Below, piece after piece: positions 8,725 through 17,780 of a DNA stretch of 57,367 bases (position 1 is its first letter; each line of letters opens with the position of its first letter). The notes beneath the pieces are model-generated. The model worked only from the letters and a program-made list of their open reading frames with translations. It was not told the origin of the DNA and made no database searches. Location of the stretch: contig JAPOHD010000059.1 of the NCBI GenBank assembly GCA_026671195.1, positions 1-57,367 on the forward strand, in the 5' to 3' direction. This stretch comes from Draconibacterium aestuarii. Lineage in GTDB: Bacteria; Bacteroidota; Bacteroidia; Bacteroidales; Prolixibacteraceae. The position numbers and the translations under genes are program-made.

Positions 8725-8984
8725 CCTGAGTTCGATTTAAATTTTAAAATTCAGATTGCTATAAAAAGCTGATTAGCAAGACAAATTTTTGAGGAATAGT
8801 GAACTATTATGAAGAATTTGACGAAGCAAATCCGCTTTTTATTCAAAGCTTTTGTAAAAACACTTATAAACAGCAATCTTCTGCGTATAAATGATTCAAA
8901 ATAGCCCGCTATTCTTTCGCCATTTATACTTGAATCTTACTATTTCTAAGCGTTCTGAATCTAAAATTTTACGTCGAACTCAGG
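8725..8984. mobile_element. MITE copy 1 (non-autonomous element, 260 bp)
   Basis: The ends are an imperfect ~31-bp terminal inverted repeat: left CCTGAGTTCGATTTAAATTT..., right the complement of CCTGAGTTCGACGTAAAATT.... Counting one more base on each side (ACCTGAG...CTCAGGT), the element is flanked by AATTA on both sides, a possible 5-bp target duplication. Inside are two further hairpins: ATAAAAAGCTGATTAGC (8761-8777) with GCAAATCCGCTTTTTAT (8826-8842), 15 of 17 paired, and GTATAAATG (8885-8893) with CATTTATAC (8921-8929), capped by AATAG / CTATT. No transposase is encoded. A nearly identical copy lies at 18087-18347. Confidence 0.85.
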
Positions 8985-9136
8985 TAATTACTCTCACAAA
9001 CCCAACATTCTGCAATAAATAATATTATGTTGCGTTATCACAAAACCATAATCAACTTATTTTTTCGATTAGAAACGACATAGAAGAGTGAAATAAATAC
9101 AATTATTACTTACAAAAACTAACATTAAATCTGCAC

Positions 9137-11485
9137 ATGAGAAATGTACTATTAGGCCTTTGCATGGCCCTAATCCTGGTTGGAAATGCAAGCGAATCAT
9201 CGGCGCAAACCCCTATTGTACCCGTTGATGGCGACGGTACTGAGATCAATCCATATCATATCTCAAGTTTGGAAAATCTTTATTGGCTGTCGCAAAACGA
9301 AGAGGAGTGGGATAAACATTATATTCAAACGGCTGACATAAATGCTGCAGCAACAAAAACCTGGGATTTCGGTGACCATGATGAGGATCCAAACACACCG
9401 GATACAACAATGGGATTTACACCCATTGGCTTTTTCGGCTTTACTACAATCGCATTTACAGGTAGCTATAACGGTGATGGTCACACAATTGACAGTCTGT
9501 ATATAAACCGCTTAACTCCTTTTGCTGTTGGCCTGTTTGGACATACAAACGAAGCATCAATCACCAGATTAGGTTTGACGAACCTGGAAGTTACAGGTGG
9601 AAGTTATTATATTGGGGGTGTTATTGGATCAGCCTACAAATCAGAAATTTCGTATACCTATGCAAAGGGTATAATAAAAGGCAGCACAAGTGGATTTCTG
9701 GTTGGAAACCTGGAATATTCTACCATTTATGATTGCTACGCCGCAGGTACAATAGCTGAAGGCTACTCAGATGGATTACTTGGATCGGGGGCAAATAGCC
9801 TGATAAAAAATTCGTACAGTGCAGTAAACGCAGTAAACCGGACTCCTTGTATGTTAGGCGGACACTATGATTTGGAAAACGCTTTTTATGATACCGATTT
9901 AGCCGGAGATAACCGTGTGGATACTATGGCGAAAGTAAGCTATGAGCTAAAACTTTCGTGCACCTACCTGGAATCGGGCTGGGATTTTATGGATGAGGAC
10001 GTAAATGGTACAGGAGGTGTTTGGGGAATGAATGAGAAAAATAATAACGGTTATCCTTTCCTGTGGTGGGAAGGCTATGAGAATGCAGCCAATTACAGCA
10101 ATTGTTGCTTTTACCCGGAATTTGTGATCGAAGGAGACGGGAGTGCTGAAAATCCTTATCAGCTTGAAAATGATTGTCAGTTAAAATGGTTGTCGCAAAA
10201 TGATTCTGTCTGGAATAAACATTTTATTCAGATAAACGACATCAGCCTCAGTGCATCAATAAACTGGAACTATGGAAATCAGGATCAGGATGGGAATACA
10301 GCGCTTGAACCGCTGGGATTTAAACCCATAGGACACTATTTTCGAAATGCAAACCAAACCATAACAACAGTCGGATTTGAGGGAACATATAACGGACAGG
10401 GATTTATGATTACAGATTTATACATGAACCGTCCCCAATTAGACCATATTGGATTTTTTGGAGTTATAAAATCAGGAAAAGTTAAAAACTTAGGCATTAC
10501 CAGGGCCAATATAACCGGCGGCACTGCAACGGCAATTTTTGCGGGCAATATTCAAGAATCAACCATTGAAGATTGTTATTCACAAGGTAGCGTAACCGGA
10601 GGCACTGTTTACGGAGGTATGGTCGGAGGTTTTGTAGGTGGTGTAAATTGGGATTCATACATTAATCGCTGCTATGCCGATTGCGATGTTAAATCAGACT
10701 ATGGCGATGTTGGTGGTTTTATGGGAAGTGGTAGCGGAGAGATAAGCTTTTGTTATGCTTTGGGTACTGTAAGCGGAGGCTCTTCTGTTGGCGGTTTTGT
10801 GGGGTTTCAGAGTGGAACAATTAAAAATTCGTATTGCAGAAACAGCATCAGTTCTGAGGCAAACAGAAATGTTGGCGGTTTTGTGGGTTGGGGCCACACG
10901 GATGGCAGAGCGGAACATTGTTACAGTGCCAGTATTGTGAATTGCCCCGATGGTAACTATGTAGATGGGTTTGTTGGTGTCCGAACAGAATTTTATATGG
11001 ATGACTGCCTGTTCGACAGTACCTTAACAAGCATGCACAATATCCATGGCGGAATACAGTATCCCACTGATGAAATGAAAGACATGTGCACTTACCTCAA
11101 TCGTCACTGGGATTTTTTTTCGGAAAATGGTAACGGTACCGACGATTATTGGAAGATAAATGAAAATTATAATGATGGATATCCGTTTTTGTTTTGGCAA
11201 GACGGCCAGCATACCGGCGACTGCCTTGTCAACTCGGCAACAACACTTACTGATGAAATCAAGTTTCAAGCATATCCAAACCCGGCTCAATCGGTAATAA
11301 CCATCGAAACTACAACATTGAGCAGCAAAGTGGAAATCATCGATTCAAAAGGGAATTTAATCACAACCCTATATGCAAATGGAGAACCGATAACGGTAGA
11401 TATAAGTTCTTTCCATGCCGGGCTCTATTTTGTCAGGGAAATTACCGACGATGCTATCTACTCGCAAAAAATAATTAAACAGTAA
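9137..11485 (+). CDS. Secreted GLUG-repeat protein with T9SS sorting domain
   Basis: A 782-aa exported protein: signal peptide at residues 1-23 (cut near SSAQ), two large homologous halves (about 32-310 and 333-690), and a C-terminal type-A T9SS domain (about 705-782) with FQAYPNPAQSVITIET and a terminal KIIKQ. Each half begins GDG-(T/S)-x-x-NPY and contains NLxxLSQNxxxWxKHxIQ, an F-x-G-x-Y-N-G-x-G segment and GLUG-like units such as VGGFMGSGSGEISFCYA and VGGFVGFQSGTIKNSYC. GLUG repeats form a beta-helix seen in adhesins and bacterial surface proteins. It is probably delivered to the surface by T9SS. The ligand is unknown. Confidence 0.9.
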   Translation: MRNVLLGLCMALILVGNASESSAQTPIVPVDGDGTEINPYHISSLENLYWLSQNEEEWDKHYIQTADINAAATKTWDFGDHDEDPNTPDTTMGFTPIGFFGFTTIAFTGSYNGDGHTIDSLYINRLTPFAVGLFGHTNEASITRLGLTNLEVTGGSYYIGGVIGSAYKSEISYTYAKGIIKGSTSGFLVGNLEYSTIYDCYAAGTIAEGYSDGLLGSGANSLIKNSYSAVNAVNRTPCMLGGHYDLENAFYDTDLAGDNRVDTMAKVSYELKLSCTYLESGWDFMDEDVNGTGGVWGMNEKNNNGYPFLWWEGYENAANYSNCCFYPEFVIEGDGSAENPYQLENDCQLKWLSQNDSVWNKHFIQINDISLSASINWNYGNQDQDGNTALEPLGFKPIGHYFRNANQTITTVGFEGTYNGQGFMITDLYMNRPQLDHIGFFGVIKSGKVKNLGITRANITGGTATAIFAGNIQESTIEDCYSQGSVTGGTVYGGMVGGFVGGVNWDSYINRCYADCDVKSDYGDVGGFMGSGSGEISFCYALGTVSGGSSVGGFVGFQSGTIKNSYCRNSISSEANRNVGGFVGWGHTDGRAEHCYSASIVNCPDGNYVDGFVGVRTEFYMDDCLFDSTLTSMHNIHGGIQYPTDEMKDMCTYLNRHWDFFSENGNGTDDYWKINENYNDGYPFLFWQDGQHTGDCLVNSATTLTDEIKFQAYPNPAQSVITIETTTLSSKVEIIDSKGNLITTLYANGEPITVDISSFHAGLYFVREITDDAIYSQKIIKQ

Positions 11486-11825
11486 GGTCTCCTTTTGTAT
11501 AAAAGTTACACTACAGACCGGTTTACTTTGAACAGATTCCTCTCCGTCAGTCGACCATAGCTGTTAACTGACGGAGAAGCAAAAGCAGCTTTTTCATGAT
11601 GGCCAACTTTCCCGATCACTGCTGTGCTCCTATAAAACAGAATAGTAAACACCGGCGAATTCCAAAATTACAACAGATATAAATAAGCTATCCATCAATT
11701 CACCATTCATATTTGTTAGCATTATATCAAAAATAGAATCAACTTGCAAACAACATTGTGTAAATAAATTACCAATTCCCTATCTTGCCGAAAATTACAG
11801 AATAAACAGATTTAAATTATTTATT
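11486..11825. other. 340-bp gap between GLUG gene and aminotransferase
   Basis: Contains a perfect 11-bp stem-loop (listed separately) shortly after the GLUG stop, then AT-rich sequence that must hold the aminotransferase promoter. No gene is seen. Confidence 0.5.
11541..11577 (+). terminator. Stem-loop after the GLUG gene, possible terminator
   Basis: TCTCCGTCAGT (11541-11551) pairs perfectly with ACTGACGGAGA (11567-11577) around a 15-nt loop, 56 nt after the GLUG stop. There is no immediate T-tract, only a CTTTTTC a dozen nt on, so it may instead be an RNA-stabilising or repeat-type hairpin. Confidence 0.4.
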
Positions 11826-13121
11826 ATGAATCCACAGGCTGCTGAATTAAACAGTGTTATACAAGAAAAAAGCTCGGTTGTTTATGATCTACTTTCTGAA
11901 AGAGGGAAAAACATTTTCTTTCCTAAAAAGGGAATTTTAGGACAAACCGCTGAAGCAAAAGGAACAAAAATTAACGCCACAATTGGAGCTGCCATTGAAG
12001 ATGATGGTTCGCCAATGCGGTTGGAAGCCATTGCATCGAAAATAAACATGGATCCATCATTAGCTTTTCCATATGCACCAAGCTTTGGACGTCCCGACAT
12101 CAGGGCAAAATGGAAAAGTATGATTTACCAAAAAAATGAATCGTTAAAGGATGTCGAATTAAGTTTGCCGGTTGTTACCAATGCTCTTACGCACGGTATT
12201 AGTATGGCAGGTTATATGTTTGCCAACGAAACTGACGAAATTATTGTTCCTGATTTGTTTTGGGGAAATTACAACCTGACACTTACAAATGCCTATGGTT
12301 GTAAACTTGGAAAATTCAATCTGTTTAAAGATGGTGCGTTCGATTTGAATGCCTTTGAAACAAAGTTAAATGAAGGCGGCATTGGGAAAAAAATTGTGAT
12401 TTTGAATTTCCCAAACAATCCATCGGGTTATACTCCAACGGTTGAGGAACAAGATGCCATTGTTGCCATAATAAATAAAGCTGCCGAAGCAGGCAATAAA
12501 ATTGTAGCGATTACCGACGACGCCTATTTCGGGTTGGTGTACGAAGAAGGAATAGCAAAGGAAAGTATTTTTGCCCCTTTGAGCCAGTTGCACGAAAATG
12601 TATTGGCCGTAAAAATTGATGGAGCAACCAAAGAAGACTACGTATGGGGTTTCCGCGTTGGTTTTATAACCTATGGTATAAAAGGTGGCGACGCAGCATT
12701 ATATAGTGCGCTTGAATCGAAAACAGCCGGTGCCATTCGTGGAAATATTTCGAATGCTGCTAACATTTCGCAATCGTTGTTATTAATCGCTTTTGAAAGC
12801 CCTGAATATACCAGCCAAAAAGAAGCCAAATATGCGATAATGAAAAAACGTTACGACGCAGTAAAAGAGGCTTTAACTGAAGAAAAATACAAAGAGTGCT
12901 TTGAAGCAATTCCGTATAACTCAGGCTATTTTATGTGTGTACAATTAGCTGAAGGATTAGTGGGTGACAAAGTTCGTCAGGTACTGATTGACAAATACAG
13001 CATTGGATTAATTGCTTTGGGCAACGTACTGCGGGTAGCCTATTCGGCAGTTGCTGCCAGCGACGTAAAAGAAATGTTTGAAGGCATTTACATGGCGTGT
13101 AAAGACTGTAAAAACCAGTAA
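11826..13121 (+). CDS. PLP-dependent aminotransferase, class I/II
   Basis: A 431-aa cytoplasmic enzyme of fold-type I. Visible: the family segment YAPSFGRPDIRAKWKS near residue 83, NFPNNPSGYTPT (substrate and PLP contacts) near residue 195, DDAYFGLVYEE near residue 233, the probable PLP lysine in DGATKEDYVWGFRVGF near residue 270, and RVAYSA near the C-terminus with the carboxylate-binding Arg. This subgroup is annotated in Bacteroidota as aspartate/aromatic-type or alanine-like aminotransferase; the amino donor is not fixed by sequence. It stands alone, ended by a strong terminator. Confidence 0.9.
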   Translation: MNPQAAELNSVIQEKSSVVYDLLSERGKNIFFPKKGILGQTAEAKGTKINATIGAAIEDDGSPMRLEAIASKINMDPSLAFPYAPSFGRPDIRAKWKSMIYQKNESLKDVELSLPVVTNALTHGISMAGYMFANETDEIIVPDLFWGNYNLTLTNAYGCKLGKFNLFKDGAFDLNAFETKLNEGGIGKKIVILNFPNNPSGYTPTVEEQDAIVAIINKAAEAGNKIVAITDDAYFGLVYEEGIAKESIFAPLSQLHENVLAVKIDGATKEDYVWGFRVGFITYGIKGGDAALYSALESKTAGAIRGNISNAANISQSLLLIAFESPEYTSQKEAKYAIMKKRYDAVKEALTEEKYKECFEAIPYNSGYFMCVQLAEGLVGDKVRQVLIDKYSIGLIALGNVLRVAYSAVAASDVKEMFEGIYMACKDCKNQ

Positions 13122-13140
13122 ACAGTAACCGTATTCATTA

Positions 13141-13182
13141 AGAAAGCCGTTTCAAAAAAAATTGAAACGGCTTTCTTTTTTT
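13141..13182 (+). terminator. Rho-independent terminator of the aminotransferase
   Basis: AGAAAGCCGTTTCAA pairs with TTGAAACGGCTTTCT (15 bp) around a short A-rich loop and is followed by a run of Ts. It lies 20 nt after the stop, between convergent genes. Confidence 0.92.
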
Positions 13183-13215
13183 CAAAAGATAACTATGTTC
13201 TTGAGAAACCAGTAC

Positions 13216-13842
13216 TTATTCAAGTATTCCAACCAACTCTTCAAACTCTATCATCTTAACACCCAGTTTTTTCCAGTTTTCGAAAGGCAACGGAATATTC
13301 GGAAGTTCTTTAATTGCATCCTCAATTACATAAACCTTATCCACCCTCTTAGCCAAACCAACTACAGCATCGTTTACACACACATTGGTGGTAACGCCGT
13401 AGACCACAACCGTTTTGGGTGACAGATTTTTAAGAATCAATTCGGTGTAAGGATTTCCTGCAAACACATCAAAAGCATCTTTTCGAATTACAATGTTTCG
13501 CTTTGTTATAAGCTCTTTTACATTTAAATATTCCTTGTCCCAATCAAAAACCACAGCATCAGAAGGCAAAGTTTCCCTCACATATTCAGCTCCACTGGTA
13601 GTTGCCATACAATGTTCCGGAAAAGTGCTTACGAAATCAGGAGCAGCAGAAAGTTCAGCTGAATTTTTATAATGATAATCAGCCGTATTTACCACCCCGA
13701 TGTTTTGTTTGGCTGCCAATTCCGTGATTTTACCCCAGACTGGTTTTAGCAACTCTGCACCAGAAACATATAGTTTCCCCTCAGGCTCCACAAAATCAAT
13801 CTGTGTATCCACGTTCCAAAAAATAATTTGCGAAGTATTCAT
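13216..13842 (-). CDS. Isochorismatase/nicotinamidase-family cysteine hydrolase
   Basis: A 208-aa cytoplasmic enzyme of the isochorismatase-like fold. The catalytic set is visible: Asp in WNVDTQIDFVEPEGKLY (about residue 11), a Lys in VIRKDAFDVF, and the nucleophile Cys in YGVTTNVCVNDAV (about residue 152), preceded by the usual cis-peptide position. A metal-binding DYHYK segment near residue 55 matches nicotinamidases (D-x-H), and the FPEHCM segment also fits that group. Nicotinamide deamidation in NAD salvage is therefore plausible, but I leave the substrate open. It is convergent with the aminotransferase and divergent from the M16 gene. Confidence 0.85.
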   Translation of the reverse strand: MNTSQIIFWNVDTQIDFVEPEGKLYVSGAELLKPVWGKITELAAKQNIGVVNTADYHYKNSAELSAAPDFVSTFPEHCMATTSGAEYVRETLPSDAVVFDWDKEYLNVKELITKRNIVIRKDAFDVFAGNPYTELILKNLSPKTVVVYGVTTNVCVNDAVVGLAKRVDKVYVIEDAIKELPNIPLPFENWKKLGVKMIEFEELVGILE

Positions 13843-14028
13843 AACATTTATTTATGCTTCTCTATTTATACTTTTTTCTATACCTTCCCCCAAAATAATC
13901 ATTTAACAATGATATTTAACCAAAAGATGCATTCCTTGTGTAATTATTATTGTCAATATTGTACTTACTGTGAACGTATGAAGAAGAAAACAGTTATATA
14001 GAAATAGTATATTTTAAACATCACAAAT

Positions 14029-16842
14029 ATGAAAAAACACATTTTAACCCTGCTGGCCCTTTTAATTGTAATACCGTTTATAACTTTCGCGCAAGGAATG
14101 TTAGACCAACCCGTACCGGTTGACGCGGCCGTGCGAATGGGAAAACTCGAAAACGGAATGACATATTTTATCCGTCATAACGAAGAGCCCAAAGAGCGGG
14201 TAAGTTTTTACATGGTTCAGAATGTTGGAGCCCTGGTTGAAGATGACGACCAAAACGGCCTTGCACACTTTCTGGAGCACATGGCTTTTAACGGCACCCA
14301 ACACTATCCCGAGAAAGGATTTCTGGATTACCTGGAAAAAAACGGCGTTGCCTTTGGGCGTAACATTAATGCCTACACCGCTTTTAACGAAACCGTTTAT
14401 AACCTGAGCGATGTACCTTCAACCCGCGAAGGACTGATCGATTCGTGTTTATTGGTATTACACGACTGGTCCGACTTTCTTGAATTAAGCAACGAAGAAA
14501 TTGATGCCGAACGTGGCGTAATATCTGAGGAATGGCGAACCAGACGGAATTCAGGTTTTCGCATGCGCAACCTATGGTTCCCGGTAGTTTTTGAAGGTTC
14601 GAAATGGGCCGAACGCGATGTTATCGGCGACCTGGATATTATTAAAAACTTTGAGTACGAAACGCTGCGTAAATTTTACCACGACTGGTACCGTACCGAC
14701 CTGCAGGCTGTGGTTATTGTTGGCGATATAGATGTAGATGCCGTTGAAACCAAAGTAAAAGAGCTGTTCTCGGCTATTCCTGCTGTCGAAAATCCAAAAA
14801 CTCGCCCTGTTTTTGAGATACCGGAACATGACGAAACAAAATACGTGCTGGCTACCGACAAAGAAGCTACAAATTCATCCATAAGCATTTATATCAAGCA
14901 CAAAGGCACCCCACCGGCCGATAAAAACATTGGCTATTTACGTGAAGATTACATTTCCAATCTTTTTAACCAGATGACGCGTGACCGTATTCAGGAACTG
15001 CTTCAAAAAGGAAATCCCCCGTTTATTAACGGATCAGTTCAGGTGGGTGGTTTTGTGAGAGGATACGATGCGGCCTACATTACGGCAACTGCCAACCCCG
15101 ACAAAGAGGACGAAGGGCTAAAAGCCATTTATACCGAAGCGCAACGTGTGGTTCGTTTTGGTTTTACCGAGGGTGAATTAAATCGTGCCAAAGTGAATCT
15201 GTTAACCAACATGGAAAGTGCGTACAAACAACGCGATAAAATATCGAATGACAGATATGCACGCGGTATCCAGGAATATTTTTTAACAGGCGAACCTTTA
15301 ACCGATGCTGAATTCGACTGGCAGTTTGGACAAGCTATTCTGGAAACCATTACGCTGAACGATGTAAATGCACTGGCTACAAAAATGATCGTTCCGGAAA
15401 ACCGCGTTGTGGTAATTACTGGTCCTGAAAACGGGACCAAACACTTAACAGAAGAAGAAACAATGGCTATTCTTGCTGAAGTTGAAAAATCGGAAATTAA
15501 TCCCTACGAAGATACAGCCGAAGCAGCCTCTTTAATTGAAGGTGAATTGCCGGGAGCTGAAATCATTTCGAGCAAAAAACTGGACGAATTGGATGCAGTT
15601 GAATGGAAACTCTCGAACAATGCCACCGTAATTTACAAACATGCCGATTACGAAAAAGACCAGATACAATTAAAAGCCTACAGTCCGGGCGGCAGCTCAC
15701 TCTTTGGTTCTGATGATCTATATACTTCAATGATGCTGAATCAGTTTATCGATGCTTTTGGTGTGGGTGATTTTGATGCCATTACACTGAAAAAAATGTT
15801 AACCGGCAAAAAGGTTGGTATGACAACAAGTTTGAGTGATCTGGATGAAGGATTTAATGGCAACAGTACACCGAAAGATTTTGAAACGATGATGCAGTTA
15901 TTGTATCTTCAGTTTTCGAATCCGCGTTTCGACCAGGAAGCTTACGAAGCTCTGAAAAGCCGCTACGTGGCCTTTTTATCAAACATGGCCAATAATCCGA
16001 AGAAGATTATGAGCGACTCGACCAGTTTGATTGTCAGCAACTACCACGATCGTACAAAACTGATGTCAGCCAACATGTTTGACGAAATTTCGTTCGAAAA
16101 AATGAAAGAGTTATACTTAGATCGTTTTACCGATATTGGCGATTTTACCTTTTTCATTGTTGGAAATATAGAAGAAGAAGTAGCTAAAGAAATGGCTGCC
16201 AAATACATTGGCTCTTTGGAAGATTCACCTCGTGAAGAAGAATGGGTGGATCACAATATTGATATGCCGGAAGGCAAAACCGAAAAGAAAATTGAGGTGC
16301 CGCTGGAAACAGAAAAAGCCAATGTAAATGTATTTATTCGAACAGAAATGGATTATACCCCGGCTAACAACATCGAATTTCAGGTTCTGAAAGAGATTCT
16401 GAATTTACGTTACACGGAAGAGATTCGCGAAAAAGAAGGTGGAACATATGGTGTAGGTGTTGGAGCAGCATCGCGGAAATACCCCACTGCCCGCAAAACA
16501 CTGCAAATGGTATTTGATGCCGATCCTGAAAAAGCCGATCACCTTAAATCAATTCTTTTCAGCGAAATTGATAAGATTGTAGAAAATGGCCCCACACAGG
16601 TCGATCTCGACAAAGTGGTGTTAAACATGAAAAAGAACCGGCAACAAGCCAAAGAGCATAATAATTACTGGTTAAATGCCTTGTATAATCAGTATTACTA
16701 TGGTTTTAATACCGATGCAAAAGAAAATTTCGATGATATTCTGGATAATCTGACAACAGCCCAGATCCATGAATTTACAAAGACATTTTATAGCGGTGCC
16801 GATGTTGTAGATATTGTTTTTCTCCCGAAAAAAGCGGAATAA
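14029..16842 (+). CDS. M16 (pitrilysin/insulinase) family zinc protease
   Basis: A 937-aa exported protease with signal peptide (residues 1-22, cut near TFAQ). The inverted zinc motif HFLEH is at about residue 83 within GLAHFLEHMAFNGT, and the distal Glu is supplied by the EIDAERGVISEEWR segment about 75 residues later. Two M16 halves follow each other: an active N-terminal half and a C-terminal half without the HxxEH motif but with the conserved REKEGGTYGVGVGA segment near residue 805. The two-half, ~930-aa form is common in Bacteroidota periplasmic peptidases that degrade peptides. It is monocistronic and ended by a terminator. Confidence 0.94.
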   Translation: MKKHILTLLALLIVIPFITFAQGMLDQPVPVDAAVRMGKLENGMTYFIRHNEEPKERVSFYMVQNVGALVEDDDQNGLAHFLEHMAFNGTQHYPEKGFLDYLEKNGVAFGRNINAYTAFNETVYNLSDVPSTREGLIDSCLLVLHDWSDFLELSNEEIDAERGVISEEWRTRRNSGFRMRNLWFPVVFEGSKWAERDVIGDLDIIKNFEYETLRKFYHDWYRTDLQAVVIVGDIDVDAVETKVKELFSAIPAVENPKTRPVFEIPEHDETKYVLATDKEATNSSISIYIKHKGTPPADKNIGYLREDYISNLFNQMTRDRIQELLQKGNPPFINGSVQVGGFVRGYDAAYITATANPDKEDEGLKAIYTEAQRVVRFGFTEGELNRAKVNLLTNMESAYKQRDKISNDRYARGIQEYFLTGEPLTDAEFDWQFGQAILETITLNDVNALATKMIVPENRVVVITGPENGTKHLTEEETMAILAEVEKSEINPYEDTAEAASLIEGELPGAEIISSKKLDELDAVEWKLSNNATVIYKHADYEKDQIQLKAYSPGGSSLFGSDDLYTSMMLNQFIDAFGVGDFDAITLKKMLTGKKVGMTTSLSDLDEGFNGNSTPKDFETMMQLLYLQFSNPRFDQEAYEALKSRYVAFLSNMANNPKKIMSDSTSLIVSNYHDRTKLMSANMFDEISFEKMKELYLDRFTDIGDFTFFIVGNIEEEVAKEMAAKYIGSLEDSPREEEWVDHNIDMPEGKTEKKIEVPLETEKANVNVFIRTEMDYTPANNIEFQVLKEILNLRYTEEIREKEGGTYGVGVGAASRKYPTARKTLQMVFDADPEKADHLKSILFSEIDKIVENGPTQVDLDKVVLNMKKNRQQAKEHNNYWLNALYNQYYYGFNTDAKENFDDILDNLTTAQIHEFTKTFYSGADVVDIVFLPKKAE

Positions 16843-16866
16843 TCAATCAATACTGAGATACCATTA

Positions 16867-16901
16867 AACCGGGGTGATTTGCACTCCGGTTTTTTTTTTT
16901 T
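16867..16901 (+). terminator. Rho-independent terminator of the M16 gene
   Basis: AACCGGGGTG (16867-16876) pairs with CACTCCGGTT (16882-16891) with one mismatch and is followed by a long T-tract. It sits 24 nt after the stop. Confidence 0.9.
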
Positions 16902-17021
16902 GAATGTCTGTTAAAAAACGACAATTCTTTTTTGTCCGGAGCTCAGGTTATTATGTAAATTCAGATTATCTTGTGTCTTTACATTCAAGTAGATTCCAAA
17001 CAAAGCCAAAGCATCCCTGCC

Positions 17022-17753
17022 ATGACAAAAGAAAATACAACCTACAGTGGCTTAACAAAGGAGCGATCAGACACTCCCAACCAATCGGTAGCCATATTTT
17101 TACAGGAAGCAGAAAACCTTTACCTGTGGAGCCTCAATGATGTTGAGCTATTAAGTTCGGTAGGCATCAAAAAAGACATAATTAATGAGTTGCCCCAACG
17201 CATAGAAGCATGCCGAATGGCACAGACCTCCTGGAACAATTATCGGCATTTGGAAGGAGAAGCACAAAAACAGTGGAAGCTACTGGCTCCGCAGGCAATG
17301 AAATTAAAAAAAGAACTTTTACAGGCCATGCGCTTTGCGTTTCGAAATAACAAACATCTGCTAGATTCAATTTCGGGCAAATCAAAAGACAGTGGACTGG
17401 AACATTTTTTTCAAGAACTTAATGATATTGCCGTACTTGGTCATGCGAATAAAGAATTACTGATTAATATCAATTTCGATTTATCACAGCTTGATGCTGC
17501 TGCCTCAAAATCGAAAGAGTTATCAGGACTCTGGGCTGAAACACACACAAGTGACAAAGAGAAGAACGAAGCCAGAAAACAACGCAATACCACTTTCTGG
17601 CATTTACACGAACTTGTTACCGAAATCCGAAACGCCGGTAAATATGTTTTCCGAAATGATAAAAGCAGGTATATCGGGTACATCAGCCCGTTTTGGAAGA
17701 ATAAATACAACAAACGGACTAAACCGAATAAACCACAAACGCCCGAATATTAG
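17022..17753 (+). CDS. Unrecognised helical protein beside the 21-bp array
   Basis: A 243-aa protein from the ATG at 17022 (MTKENTTYSGLTKER); an upstream ATG at 16971 in frame is less likely because it adds a non-conserved-looking 17-residue leader. It has no signal or membrane segment and is strongly helical and polar. Notable stretches are YLWSLNDVELLSSVGIKK, GLEHFFQELNDIAVLGHANK, and a basic C-terminal region (YVFRNDKSRYIGYISPFWKNKYNKR) that could bind nucleic acid. I recall similar uncharacterised proteins in other Bacteroidota but cannot name a family. The 21-bp repeat array begins about 28 bp after its stop, so a link between protein and array is worth testing. Confidence 0.7.
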   Translation: MTKENTTYSGLTKERSDTPNQSVAIFLQEAENLYLWSLNDVELLSSVGIKKDIINELPQRIEACRMAQTSWNNYRHLEGEAQKQWKLLAPQAMKLKKELLQAMRFAFRNNKHLLDSISGKSKDSGLEHFFQELNDIAVLGHANKELLININFDLSQLDAAASKSKELSGLWAETHTSDKEKNEARKQRNTTFWHLHELVTEIRNAGKYVFRNDKSRYIGYISPFWKNKYNKRTKPNKPQTPEY

Positions 17754-17780
17754 GATTTTAATCAAGAAAACAGCCTTTAT

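Larger units (their letters stand above)
8214..9136. other. 923-bp gene-free, repeat-bearing gap
   Basis: No coding frame of note. It contains an imperfect 14-bp inverted repeat (8421-8488) and a full MITE copy (8725-8984), described separately. The remainder is AT-rich and shows nothing else that I can name. The final ~150 bp must carry the promoter of the GLUG-repeat gene. Confidence 0.6.

Noticed and set aside
13162-13422. Plus-strand 86-codon frame across the isochorismatase-like gene
   Set aside because: It is a reverse-strand shadow of the real gene.
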